From Algicola sp. (lineage in GTDB: Bacteria > Bacteroidota > Bacteroidia > Flavobacteriales > Flavobacteriaceae): a stretch of 46,021 nt of DNA. Below are positions 26,558 to 35,440 of the stretch, piece by piece. The notes under the pieces were generated by a model. The model made no database searches, had not been told where the DNA came from, and was given only the letters and a program-made list of their open reading frames with translations. Location: the NCBI GenBank assembly GCA_018222835.1, contig JAAEZN010000004.1, positions 9,527 through 55,547 of the forward strand, read 5' to 3'. The position numbers and the translations under genes were made by a program. Numbering within the stretch: the stretch's first letter is position 1; the number at the start of each line of letters is the position of its first letter.

Positions 26558-28192
26558 TTAGTAGCCTGGATTCTGAACCAAATTTGGGTTAAGAATAAGT
26601 TGGGCAGCTGGTATTGGGAATAATTGACGGTCTGGATTGCCTATAGCATCTCCTTCTTTAAACTCCCAATCTTTAGTGTACTGTCCAAAACGGATCAAAT
26701 CGTTTCTTCTCCAACCTTCAGTGTACAGTTCTCTTGCTCTTTCGTCCAAGACGTCTTGCTCGGTTACTGAGCCCAGTGGTGCAGCACTTCTGAGTGTTCT
26801 TAAGTTATTGATCATTGATGTTGGGTCACCACCACTTCTTAACATAGCTTCTGCTTTCATCAAATAAGCATCTGAGTATCTAAAGAAAATAATATGGTTG
26901 GCGAAAGCACCATCCCTTGGGTTGTACTTAATCACACGGATACCGGTTACCTCATTGTTGTCCACGAGACTCGGTTGACCGTTGGCAGCACTAAAGAATT
27001 CTCTTGTAAACTCTAGAGGATTACCGCCCCTGTCTTCCAATGCAGCTCCGTTCGGGGCATATTGTTGACCAATCAAGAATCCGTAACCAACATTGGAACC
27101 ATCTACGATTCCATCGTCGTTGTCGTCCGTACCGAAGCTTCCATCATAGGCTACTCCGCCTTCTGTTGGAACAAAACCTCTACGCTCTTCTTGACCGTCT
27201 AGCAAGGTGCCGTTGTTGTTACCTGTATTGCTGTTGGCATCTCCTTCGAATAAGTCATAAAATTCGGCCAAAGTACTGAAGCCGTTCCAGCCACCACCAC
27301 CTAATTCGGTAGAGTTGTAGTGAAGTGTATGGAATATTCTGGCACCTGCTGATGCCTGTGCATACCATATCGTTTCGGTATCGCTTCCTGGAACGAAAAT
27401 ATCAAAGTAATCATCGGCAAGTTCGTATCCATCATTTTCAATTGCATCAACTAAGGAAATTACCTCGTTCATGTCCGCGGATTCCGCTGTTCCAGACCCG
27501 TTGTATATATGTTTGTTCAAGAGTACTTTGGCTTTTAAGAATCTTGCGGCAGCCTTTGTGGCCCTTGCGTTGTCGTCTCCCGCGGCCGAAGTGGGTAGAT
27601 TGGCAATTGCAGTATCCAGATCACTTAGGATAAAGGCAACCGCATCTCCACCTGTCAATACATCGGGATTTGCCAACGGATCGGCAGCTTCCGTGTCTCT
27701 ATACGGTACTTGTCCAAAGTTATCCAAGATAACGAACATAGATAAGCCTCTAATAAATGCAGCATGCCCATTGGCTTCTGTAGAGGAAGCGGATCTAGAA
27801 TCCAATACTTCGCTAGCCTGTAATTGTAGGCCGTTCCATTCGTTCCAAACACCTAGGATATATTGGTGCTCCGGAGTCCATGAATGTTGGTGCAATTGTC
27901 TCCATATTCCATTATCTCCCCAGTCAGAGCCTCTAGTGGGCACTAAAAGGGCGTCTGTGGTTACTTCGTTCAATGCGTATAAGTTTGCCTGTGTGCCAAA
28001 ATAACCATACAAATCATTATACATTGCGGTAACTTGACTGGCAGAAGCCTCGGCAGTTGCTATTCCGGTAAAACCCTCATCCAGTAGAGAATCGGTGGGT
28101 TCTACTTCGAGGTCGGTACAGGCAGTTAGCATAACACTTACTAGCAAGGGAAATGCCAAATATCTGTTTGTTTGTTTTAAAATATTTTTCAT
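26558..28192 (-). CDS. SusD/RagB-family outer-membrane substrate-binding lipoprotein
   Basis: The 544-residue protein has a lipoprotein signal with lipobox LTAC, followed by TDLEVEPTDSLLDEGF, the usual SusD opening. SusD hallmarks include the early FIRGLSMFVILDNFGQVPY segment, the TPR-like ATKAAARFLKAKVLLNKHIY, and the C-terminal ARELYTEGWRRNDLIRFG with FPIPAAQLILNPNLVQNPGY (family end motif). SusD proteins form the ligand-binding lid over a SusC pore on the cell surface. The susC gene is 11 bases upstream on the same strand, so the two form a standard pair. The substrate is not evident from the sequence; the nearby GH13 lipoprotein hints at an alpha-glucan or similar glucoside. Confidence 0.95.
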   Translation of the reverse strand: MKNILKQTNRYLAFPLLVSVMLTACTDLEVEPTDSLLDEGFTGIATAEASASQVTAMYNDLYGYFGTQANLYALNEVTTDALLVPTRGSDWGDNGIWRQLHQHSWTPEHQYILGVWNEWNGLQLQASEVLDSRSASSTEANGHAAFIRGLSMFVILDNFGQVPYRDTEAADPLANPDVLTGGDAVAFILSDLDTAIANLPTSAAGDDNARATKAAARFLKAKVLLNKHIYNGSGTAESADMNEVISLVDAIENDGYELADDYFDIFVPGSDTETIWYAQASAGARIFHTLHYNSTELGGGGWNGFSTLAEFYDLFEGDANSNTGNNNGTLLDGQEERRGFVPTEGGVAYDGSFGTDDNDDGIVDGSNVGYGFLIGQQYAPNGAALEDRGGNPLEFTREFFSAANGQPSLVDNNEVTGIRVIKYNPRDGAFANHIIFFRYSDAYLMKAEAMLRSGGDPTSMINNLRTLRSAAPLGSVTEQDVLDERARELYTEGWRRNDLIRFGQYTKDWEFKEGDAIGNPDRQLFPIPAAQLILNPNLVQNPGY

Positions 28193-28203
28193 TGCTCTTT
28201 TTT

Positions 28204-31200
28204 TTAAAATTTAGCGTTGATCCCCAAGGTTACGGTTCTTGGTCTTGGGAAAGCAGTGTAATCTATACTTGCACTGGGTATGCCAGTACCAAAGTCTCCT
28301 GTAGAAGATGATACTTCTGGATCTAATCCGCTATAGTCGGTAATCAAGAATAAGTTTTGCCCGGTAAGCGACAACCTTAAATTCTTAAGAGCGCCCTCAC
28401 CACTTAGTGGAACGTTGTAACCTATGCTTGCGTTCTGTAATCTAACAAAATCACCTTTTTCCAAATATAGCGTGGAAACCTCTTGGCTAACATTGGTATC
28501 CAAAGCTCTTTGGGTAGCATTTCTTGTAGTTTCGAAAGTTGGTCGGTTCAAGAATGCGTTGGCTGTATTGTTGTAAACAGAGAACCCGAATTGACCTGCA
28601 AAATAAGCTGAAGCATCCCAGTTTTTAACTCTTAGGTTAAGGGATAGACCGGCATTTACATCAGGAAGACCATCTTCTCCCACAAAATCCTTTTGATCAG
28701 GGTTGAAGTTTGGATTTCCACTACTATCTTCGGAATATTCAGCCATATAGTAAGAGAATAAAGATCTACCTTCTCCCAAACGTTGAGCAAAGGCATCAGT
28801 TAGTCCAGGTCCGTTGAGGGAACCAAAGTTTGCAACAACTCCATTTAACCCTTCTACCGTATTCTTGTTGTAAGCAATGTTGAAGGAAGATGAGAATGTT
28901 ACATCTTGAGTTTGGACGAAATCATAGTTCAAAGCAACTTCAATACCTTGATTGATTACTGTTCCATCTTCTAGGTTTTTAAAAACGAATGGATCGGCAG
29001 CTGGAGCAGCGGCACCTTGTCTAAACAATAAATCTTTTGTTTCTTTTCGGTATAAATCAACAGACCCACTGAATCTATCCATATTTATTCCAAAGTCCAC
29101 ACCTATGTTCAAATCCAAAGTGGATTCCCACTTTAAGTCTGGATTTTGTACAGCTACGGTCTGAGCACCTGGTCTAAGAATGTCGCCGCTGTCGGTAATG
29201 CCTGGCTGACCAAAACGGACCCTTCTTAAATAGTTGGCATATCCAAGACCTTCTTGGTTACCGGTGATACCTGCGCCCAATCTCAATTTTAAAGTAGAGA
29301 AGGCGTCTCCAATAAAGTCTTCTTCGTTCAATTTCCAAGCAACGGCACCAGATGGGAAGTAACCGTATTTGTTGTTTTCACCGAATCGTGAAGAACCATC
29401 TGCTCTTACTGTGGCGGTAAACAGGAACTTGTCCATAAGGCTGTAGTTCGCTCTTGCAAAGAAAGATTGTAGTTCATCGGTATTGTCAAAAGTATCTACC
29501 CAAACAGAAGTGTATGAACCAGAAGTGAAGTCCAATGTTGCGGTATCTTCAAAAGGATTGATACTATTTATAAAGGAACCATTAGGGGCATAACCTGCTT
29601 GCTGATAAGGCCCTTCGATACTGTTTCGGATGTTGTTTACATCTTCGATCAACAGTTCGCCCATTGCATCCAATTGAGCAGTTGGCGATTGCCAACCTTG
29701 GGAGTTGAATCCTCTTCTACGAAAATCTTGGAAAGAGTATCCTACGATTACGTCCAATGAAGAATTATCGAAATCCTTTTTATAGTTAAGGGTTGCTTCT
29801 AAAAGTTTACTTGTAGCATTTAAGTTGTTATATGCAGTTTGCCCATTTCCAGTAACCCGGTTAAAGTTATTCGCCTTTCCAGAAATAGAGGTAATGGCAT
29901 CTGCATCTGAATCATCGTAACCTACGCTCACTTTACCAGTTAATTCAGGAGTAATATCGTACTCAGCTGAAAAATTAACCAATGCTCTGTCGGTATGCGT
30001 TACTGACTGGAAATTGGCAAGGTAATTTGCAGGATTCAATTGGTTTCCTTCCAAAAAGAAACTTGGATTTGCCGGCCAAGTTGGGTTGGCGGAATAGGCA
30101 GCACCAATCAAGTTGCCACTTGCACCAGAACCGCCACTAACTGGTGGTGCATCATCGTTTACACGCGAGATGGATGCTTGTAGTGTAAGTCTCAATTTAT
30201 CATCAAGAAAACGATGGCTTGCATTAATTCTTCCAGTAATACGTTCTTGAGCTGATTTTTCGATTACACCAAACTGTTTTCCATAAGAGAATGTACCTCT
30301 TATATTACCACTCCCATAATTTTTGGAATATGAAAGGTTTTGGTTCTGGGAAGCAACCGTTCTTGTGATGTAATCTTGCCAATTGGTGTTATATCCAAAA
30401 TCATTTGCATCTGCAATAGCTTGGCTTCTAAGCGAAGCAGTTGTAGATAGGAACTCATTACTGTCAAAAAGATCATAGTCGTTCGCTGGAGTTGAGATAC
30501 TTAAGTTTGAATTAAATTCCCAAACACCACCTTGACCGGATTTACCGCTTTTTGTTGTAATAATTACAACCCCGTTGGCACCTCGGGAACCATAAATGGC
30601 AGTTGCAGAGGCGTCTTTCAAGATAGACATACTTTCTATGTCGTTAGGGTTGATAAAGTTTAGCGGGTTTCTTGTGGCATTACTACCATTGATTACATCA
30701 CCACCAGATGGTGTTGTAGATTCACCTGATAATGGCACACCGTCCACAACAAAAAGTGGATTGTTGTTGGAGCGGATAGAGTTGGAACCCCTAATTCTAA
30801 GGTTCATTCCAGCACCTGGCTCACCACTCGCTTGAGTAATCTGTACACCTGCTGTTTTACCTTGTATCAATTGTTCGGGTGATGCAATAACACCACCATT
30901 AAAATCCTCGGAGGTTACTGCAGCTACAGAACCGGTCGCATCTTTAATAGTAGTTTGTCCATAACCAATAATCACTACCTCGTCCAAAGCTTGTGCATCC
31001 TCTTCCAAGGTTATATTAACGGTAGATTGTCCATTAACCGCTACTTCTGCGGTTTTGTAACCAATATAGCTGAAAACCAAAGTTGCGGTATCCTCTACAT
31101 TGTTTAGGGTGAAATTGCCGTCAAAATCGGTCTGCGTACCATTGGTAGTACCTTTTACCAATACGCTCGCCCCTGGCAACGGCCCGTTCGCATCCGAAAC

Positions 31201-31287
31201 GGTACCTGATACTGTCTGAGCCTTTACCATCCCAACGCATAAAAATGCACCAAGCAGTAAAAAGCTTTTTAGTAGCGTAATCCTCAT
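28204..31287 (-). CDS. SusC/RagA-family TonB-dependent outer-membrane transporter
   Basis: In this 1,027-residue protein residues 1-23 are a Sec signal. Residues ~25-98 are the carboxypeptidase-D-regulatory-like domain (SGTVSDANGPLPGASVLVKG, DGNFTLNNV, FSYIGYKT). The TonB-box-like LDEVVIIGYG is at 101-110. The plug domain contains NNNPLFVVDGVP and the SusC signature DASATAIYGSRGANGV (225-240). The remainder is the 22-strand barrel, ending RPRTVTLGINAKF. There is no N-terminal STN domain, so signalling through an anti-sigma factor is not expected; the divergent LacI-type gene is the likely regulator. The protein imports oligomers with its SusD partner using TonB energy. Confidence 0.96.
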   Translation of the reverse strand: MRITLLKSFLLLGAFLCVGMVKAQTVSGTVSDANGPLPGASVLVKGTTNGTQTDFDGNFTLNNVEDTATLVFSYIGYKTAEVAVNGQSTVNITLEEDAQALDEVVIIGYGQTTIKDATGSVAAVTSEDFNGGVIASPEQLIQGKTAGVQITQASGEPGAGMNLRIRGSNSIRSNNNPLFVVDGVPLSGESTTPSGGDVINGSNATRNPLNFINPNDIESMSILKDASATAIYGSRGANGVVIITTKSGKSGQGGVWEFNSNLSISTPANDYDLFDSNEFLSTTASLRSQAIADANDFGYNTNWQDYITRTVASQNQNLSYSKNYGSGNIRGTFSYGKQFGVIEKSAQERITGRINASHRFLDDKLRLTLQASISRVNDDAPPVSGGSGASGNLIGAAYSANPTWPANPSFFLEGNQLNPANYLANFQSVTHTDRALVNFSAEYDITPELTGKVSVGYDDSDADAITSISGKANNFNRVTGNGQTAYNNLNATSKLLEATLNYKKDFDNSSLDVIVGYSFQDFRRRGFNSQGWQSPTAQLDAMGELLIEDVNNIRNSIEGPYQQAGYAPNGSFINSINPFEDTATLDFTSGSYTSVWVDTFDNTDELQSFFARANYSLMDKFLFTATVRADGSSRFGENNKYGYFPSGAVAWKLNEEDFIGDAFSTLKLRLGAGITGNQEGLGYANYLRRVRFGQPGITDSGDILRPGAQTVAVQNPDLKWESTLDLNIGVDFGINMDRFSGSVDLYRKETKDLLFRQGAAAPAADPFVFKNLEDGTVINQGIEVALNYDFVQTQDVTFSSSFNIAYNKNTVEGLNGVVANFGSLNGPGLTDAFAQRLGEGRSLFSYYMAEYSEDSSGNPNFNPDQKDFVGEDGLPDVNAGLSLNLRVKNWDASAYFAGQFGFSVYNNTANAFLNRPTFETTRNATQRALDTNVSQEVSTLYLEKGDFVRLQNASIGYNVPLSGEGALKNLRLSLTGQNLFLITDYSGLDPEVSSSTGDFGTGIPSASIDYTAFPRPRTVTLGINAKF

Positions 31288-31380
31288 AAATAATTAATTT
31301 AAGTTTAGTTAATTCAATTCAATTGTTAAACATATATAAAAAAAAGGTTAATGTAAATTTAACTATATTGTAAACTAGAG

Positions 31381-31394
31381 CGAAAACGGTTTCG
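31381..31394. promoter_or_regulatory. Candidate LacI-family operator
   Basis: CGAAAACGGTTTCG is a 14-base near-palindrome centred on CpG with six of seven base pairs symmetrical, the classic form of LacI/GalR-family operators. It sits 94 bases upstream of the susC ATG and 260 bases upstream of the divergent LacI-type gene, an expected place for local control. Binding is inferred from motif form and position only. Confidence 0.6.
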
Positions 31395-31550
31395 TGTTGA
31401 TAACTTTAGGAAATGTTGAATAGGCAGAAATAAATAAACCGATTTGCTTAAATCCCAATATCAAGGGTCATATTTAAGAATACAGTAAAATCTACACTAA
31501 TATAATAAATAAAATGCTTTAACCAATTCATGGTAAAGAGCCTAAAGGGA

Positions 31551-31572
31551 TTGCACAGCCTGTTGGGTGCAA
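31551..31572. repeat. Inverted repeat TTGCAC-N10-GTGCAA
   Basis: Two six-base arms (31551-31556 and 31567-31572) are separated by ten bases, followed on the plus strand by eight A residues. It lies 82 bases upstream of the LacI-type start. It could be a second regulator site (half-sites about 1.5 turns apart centre to centre) or a weak hairpin. Role unknown. Confidence 0.4.
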
Positions 31573-31653
31573 AAAAAAATGTTTCTAATGCGGTCTGGCG
31601 TCTTAATTAAGTAATTTTAGGGCTCCAGAAATTGCCACCTAAATTAAATATAG

Positions 31654-32673
31654 TTGAAGTCAAAGATTACCTTAAAAGATATAGCCAGGGAACTTGAGGT
31701 TTCCATATCAACCGTTTCAAAAGCACTTAAGAACAGCGAAGAGATCAGTAGGGATACCAAAGAGAAAGTACAGGCCTTTGCCAAGCTCTATAATTATAAG
31801 CCCAACAATATTGCCATAAGTTTAAAGAATAAGCGCACCAAGAATATTGGTGTGGTAATTCCGGATATTGTACATCATTTTTTTACAACCGTGATCAGGG
31901 GGATTGAAAAGTATGCCAATGCAAGGGGGTACAATGTCATTGTTTGTCTTTCTGAAGAATCTTTCGATAAGGAAGTTATCAACATGGAGATGTTGGCCAA
32001 TGGAAGTATAGATGGATTTATTATGTCCCTATCTTCCGAAACGCAGGCAAAAGGCGATTACAATCATTTAAAGGAAGTCACCGATCAGGGAATACCTGTG
32101 GTTCTTTTTGATAGGATAACCAATGAAGTCGAGTGCGACAAGGTTATAATAGATGATGAGCTTGGGGCCTATCGCGCAACCCAAAAGTTTATAGATCAAG
32201 GAAAAAGCAAAATAGCCCTGATTACTACCGATGATTATCTTAGTGTGAGCAAGGCAAGGACCAAAGGTTATCGAAAAGCATTGCAAGAAAGTAACCTTGG
32301 CGTTGACGAATCACTGATCCTAAAACTGCCATCCATGGAAATGGACGAGGGGGCCATTAAAACATTTTTAAACGAAAAGAATCCTGATGCAGTTTTGTGC
32401 GTGAACGAAATCTTCGCGGTCTATAGTATGCGGTTGGTCCAAGAAAAAGGGCTAAAAATACCAGAGGACATCTCTTTTATTGGATTTACCGATGGCGTTT
32501 TGTCAAAATATGCCAATCCGAGCCTTTCCGTGGTAGCGCAGCATGGCGAAAAAATGGGAGAGGTTTCGGCGGAAATGCTTATCGATAAAGTAGAAAGCGA
32601 GGCCGAGGAAGAAAGTTATCAAACCAAAGTATTGGAGCCCACCCTGGTCATTAGAGATTCCATTGCACATTAA
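31654..32673 (+). CDS. LacI/GalR-family transcriptional regulator, TTG start
   Basis: The 339-residue protein starts KSKITLKDIARELEVSISTV, the standard LacI helix-turn-helix, then SKALKNSEEISRDTKEKVQAFA and the hinge region. The periplasmic-binding-protein-like effector domain begins near NIGVVIPDIVHHFFTTVIRG and ends with the IPEDISFIGFTDG and VVAQHGEKMG motifs. The start must be TTG at 31654: an in-frame TAG directly precedes it and the next in-frame ATG is more than 100 codons later. The gene is divergent from susC and 29 bases upstream of the GH13 gene, suggesting it controls both directions in response to a sugar. A TTG start may keep repressor levels low. Confidence 0.93.
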   Translation: MKSKITLKDIARELEVSISTVSKALKNSEEISRDTKEKVQAFAKLYNYKPNNIAISLKNKRTKNIGVVIPDIVHHFFTTVIRGIEKYANARGYNVIVCLSEESFDKEVINMEMLANGSIDGFIMSLSSETQAKGDYNHLKEVTDQGIPVVLFDRITNEVECDKVIIDDELGAYRATQKFIDQGKSKIALITTDDYLSVSKARTKGYRKALQESNLGVDESLILKLPSMEMDEGAIKTFLNEKNPDAVLCVNEIFAVYSMRLVQEKGLKIPEDISFIGFTDGVLSKYANPSLSVVAQHGEKMGEVSAEMLIDKVESEAEEESYQTKVLEPTLVIRDSIAH

Positions 32674-32691
32674 TGTAACCAAGTAACTTTC
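32663..32691 (+). promoter_or_regulatory. Candidate promoter for the GH13 gene
   Basis: TTG (32663-32665) and TAACTTTC (32684-32691) are 18 bases apart, close to the Bacteroidota TTG/TAnnTTTG arrangement. The -7 box differs from consensus in the last base. It overlaps the end of the LacI-type gene and would give a very short leader before the ATG at 32703. The gene may equally be co-transcribed with its upstream neighbour. Confidence 0.3.
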
Positions 32692-32702
32692 TTATCTTCT
32701 TT

Positions 32703-34574
32703 ATGAGAACAATTACAGGTCTAATTATAGCCTTGGTCATTGTAGCATTTAATTCCTGCATAGAAAAAACCGAACAAAAGCCTGCCCCGCAACCTATGAA
32801 AAAGAAAGAAGTAGTCTATCAGGTATTCACCCGTCTTTTTGGAAACACTAATACGACCAACAAGCCTTGGGGAACCATAGAAGAGAACGGAGTGGGCAAG
32901 TTTGCCGACATCTCCGAAAAAGCTTTGACCGAAATAAAAAAGTTGGGAGTTACACATATATGGTACACAGGAGTGCCCCATCATGCGGTGATCAATGATT
33001 ACACGGACTATGGTATATCCAACGATGATCCTGATGTAGTTAAAGGTAGGGCCGGTTCGCCATACGCAGTTAAGGATTATTACAACGTTGACCCGGATTT
33101 GGCCATTGACCCATCAAAAAGATTAGAGGAGTTCAAAGAGTTGATCGAGCGAACCCACAAAATAGGTATGAAGGTCGTAATTGATATTGTCCCCAATCAC
33201 GTGGCAAGGAATTATGAAGGAAAGACCAATCCAGATGGAGTGGAGGATTTTGGGAGTTCCGACGATACTTCAAAAGAGTATGATGTAAACAACAATTTTT
33301 ACTACATACCAGGTGAATCTTTTAAAGTACCGGAATGGCAGGAAGGCTACAAACCACTTGGTGGCGAAGAAAACAGTTTGATAGATTCCAAATTTGAAGA
33401 AAATCCGGCCAAATGGACAGGTAACGGCTCAAGATTGGCGCAGCCACATTACAATGATTGGTACGAAACGGTAAAGATTAACTATGGGGTGCGTCCAGAT
33501 GGCACTAAGGACTTTGAAGAATTGCCAGAAACATATAGAGAAAAGGATTATAAAGAACATTACGAGTTTTGGAAAAACAAAACATTACCGGATTCTTGGA
33601 TCAAGTTTAAAGATATTACCCAGTATTGGTTGGACTTGGGGATTGACGGGTTCAGGTTTGATATGGCCGAAATGGTTCCTGTAGAATTTTGGAGCTATCT
33701 CAACTCCAACATCAAAATAAAAAACCCAGACGCCTTTCTGTTGGCTGAAGTTTACAATCCCAGCCTGTACCGCGATTATATCCAGCAAGGCAAAATGGAC
33801 TATTTGTACGATAAGGTCGAACTATACGATAGCATAAAACATATAATGAAGGGTTACGGGTGGACAGATCATATCCCCGTTGTTCAAAAGGGCATGGCAG
33901 ATATAGAACACCATATGCTCCACTTTTTGGAAAACCATGATGAACAACGTATTGCCAGTCCGGATTTTGCGGGCAATGCCCAATTGGGAAAACCTGCCAT
34001 GGTGGTATCGGCAACGATCAGTACTTCTCCCACTATGATTTATTTTGGGCAAGAAGTTGGCGAGCCCGGGCTAGAAGATGCTGGGTTTGGTGACCCTACG
34101 AGGACTTCAATTTTTGATTATATAGGTGTGTCGCATCATCAAAGATGGGTCAATAACAAAAAGTTTGATGGAGGTAAACTATCCGATGAAGAGAAAAATC
34201 TTAGGGATTTCTACAAACGCCTTTTAAACTTCACCATATCAAGCGAAGCGTTGATGGGGGACTATCAAGAAATTCATTTTTACAACAAAGAGCATACCGA
34301 GGGGTACGACCATAGAGTATTGTCTTTTGTGAGATGGACAGCGAACGAAAAATTAATTGTGCTCTCCAATTTTGATGCACAAAAAAATTACTCGTTCAAC
34401 GTTAAAGTGCCAGAAGATGTTATTGCAAAATGGGAATTGAAGGATGGGGAATATCCATTGTCTGATGCTTTGTACGGTATGGTTGGTCCAGATCTGACCG
34501 TAGCCAATGGGAGAGGGTTGATCCAAGTGGATTTGGCACCCCTACAATCATACATTTTTAAACTGGACAAATAG
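32703..34574 (+). CDS. GH13 alpha-amylase-family lipoprotein
   Basis: The 623-residue protein has a lipoprotein signal (lipobox FNSC). It carries the GH13 conserved regions: DIVPNHVA (161-168), GFRFDMAEM with nucleophile Asp320, FLLAEVYN with acid/base Glu349, and FLENHDEQR with the transition-state Asp413. The order and spacing are those of a TIM-barrel alpha-amylase-type enzyme, followed by a C-terminal beta-sandwich of ~90 residues (KLIVLSNFDAQKNYSFNVKV...). Lipidation and the neighbouring susCD make it a SusG-like surface or periplasmic hydrolase of alpha-glucosidic bonds. Exact specificity (amylase, glucosidase, sucrose-type) cannot be told from this sequence. It follows the LacI-type gene by 29 bases. 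Confidence 0.92.
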   Translation: MRTITGLIIALVIVAFNSCIEKTEQKPAPQPMKKKEVVYQVFTRLFGNTNTTNKPWGTIEENGVGKFADISEKALTEIKKLGVTHIWYTGVPHHAVINDYTDYGISNDDPDVVKGRAGSPYAVKDYYNVDPDLAIDPSKRLEEFKELIERTHKIGMKVVIDIVPNHVARNYEGKTNPDGVEDFGSSDDTSKEYDVNNNFYYIPGESFKVPEWQEGYKPLGGEENSLIDSKFEENPAKWTGNGSRLAQPHYNDWYETVKINYGVRPDGTKDFEELPETYREKDYKEHYEFWKNKTLPDSWIKFKDITQYWLDLGIDGFRFDMAEMVPVEFWSYLNSNIKIKNPDAFLLAEVYNPSLYRDYIQQGKMDYLYDKVELYDSIKHIMKGYGWTDHIPVVQKGMADIEHHMLHFLENHDEQRIASPDFAGNAQLGKPAMVVSATISTSPTMIYFGQEVGEPGLEDAGFGDPTRTSIFDYIGVSHHQRWVNNKKFDGGKLSDEEKNLRDFYKRLLNFTISSEALMGDYQEIHFYNKEHTEGYDHRVLSFVRWTANEKLIVLSNFDAQKNYSFNVKVPEDVIAKWELKDGEYPLSDALYGMVGPDLTVANGRGLIQVDLAPLQSYIFKLDK

Positions 34575-34687
34575 TGCCTACCAAACAACCGTCACTTTTA
34601 TTTTTAGGTAAAGTTGGTTTTCTTCAAATAGGAAGAGATATGTTTTTTAATTACAAATTGTATTTTTAACCCTATAACCAAACCACA

Positions 34688-35440
34688 ATGAAAAAAAACT
34701 TACTTATTGCTCTAGGCGCTATTTTGCTTTTAACAAGTTGTGAAATGACAAAATCAAAACCATTGGTAATTGGGCATCGTGGGGCCATGGGCCACGAGAC
34801 CGAGAATACTTTGGCATCGGTACAAAAGGCTTTGGACCTTGGTGTTGATATGATTGAAATCGATGTCTTTAAAATTCAAAGTGGCGAGATTGTGGTTTTC
34901 CACGATCAACGGGTGGATAGGCTGGCCAATGCTGGTGGAAATATTGAAGAGTACAATTTTTTTCAATTGCGACAGCTTATTTTGGATGGCGGACACAAGA
35001 TTCCCATGTTACAAGATGTGCTAAAGCTTATAGATAATAAAGTAACGCTCAATATAGAGCTCAAAGGTGGAGGAACTACGGATAAGGTAAATCAAATAAT
35101 GGACTTTTATGTAGAAAAGAGGGGGTGGAGCATGGATAACTTTGTTATTTCCAGTTTTAAATGGGACGAACTCAGGGCGATGAGGGATATCAACAAAGAT
35201 GTTAAAATCGCTGTATTGACCTCCGAAGACCCACTGGAAGGCTTGAAAGTGGCAAAAGAACTGAATGCCGTTGCCATTAATCCAAATTACAAAACACTTA
35301 CCCAAGAAAACACTGCAAAAATTCAATCGGAAGGATTAAAAGTGTACACATGGACGGTTAACGAACCCGAAGACATTCAAAGAATGGTGGAGTTTGGGGT
35401 CGATGGTATTATTACCAATTATCCAGAACGCGTGAATTAA
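34688..35440 (+). CDS. Glycerophosphodiester phosphodiesterase lipoprotein
   Basis: The 250-residue protein has a lipoprotein signal (LLTSC, Cys18). GDPD-family residues are all present: IGHRGAMGHETENT (His30-Arg31, Glu38, Asn40), DMIEIDV (Glu57, Asp59), FHDQRVDRL (His72-Asp73), the beta-strand Glu in LNIELKGGG, and the end motif YTWTVNEPEDIQRMVEFGVD, DGIITNYP. The family cleaves glycerophosphodiesters to glycerol-3-phosphate and an alcohol, using a divalent metal. It is about the minimal family length. Its stop and the next gene's start share one base (TAATG), so the pair is translationally coupled. With glpF/glpK 1.3 kb away, use of lipid-derived glycerol compounds is a reasonable context. 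Confidence 0.93.
   Translation: MKKNLLIALGAILLLTSCEMTKSKPLVIGHRGAMGHETENTLASVQKALDLGVDMIEIDVFKIQSGEIVVFHDQRVDRLANAGGNIEEYNFFQLRQLILDGGHKIPMLQDVLKLIDNKVTLNIELKGGGTTDKVNQIMDFYVEKRGWSMDNFVISSFKWDELRAMRDINKDVKIAVLTSEDPLEGLKVAKELNAVAINPNYKTLTQENTAKIQSEGLKVYTWTVNEPEDIQRMVEFGVDGIITNYPERVN

Larger units (their letters stand above)
31288..31653. promoter_or_regulatory. Divergent susC/lacI intergenic control region
   Basis: This is the only gene-free stretch longer than 300 bases. It is A+T rich and holds the candidate LacI operator at 31381-31394, an inverted repeat at 31551-31572, and partial -7-like boxes: TATGTTTA on the minus strand (31327-31334) toward susC and TAATTTTA on the plus strand (31612-31619) toward the LacI gene. 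Neither box has a clear -33 element. No open frame or RNA gene is apparent. Confidence 0.6.

Noticed and set aside
27471-28004. 177-codon open frame antisense to susD
   Set aside because: Its product is rich in Cys, Ser and Leu with no family features, and it lies wholly opposite a well-supported SusD gene. It follows from the codon pattern of susD.
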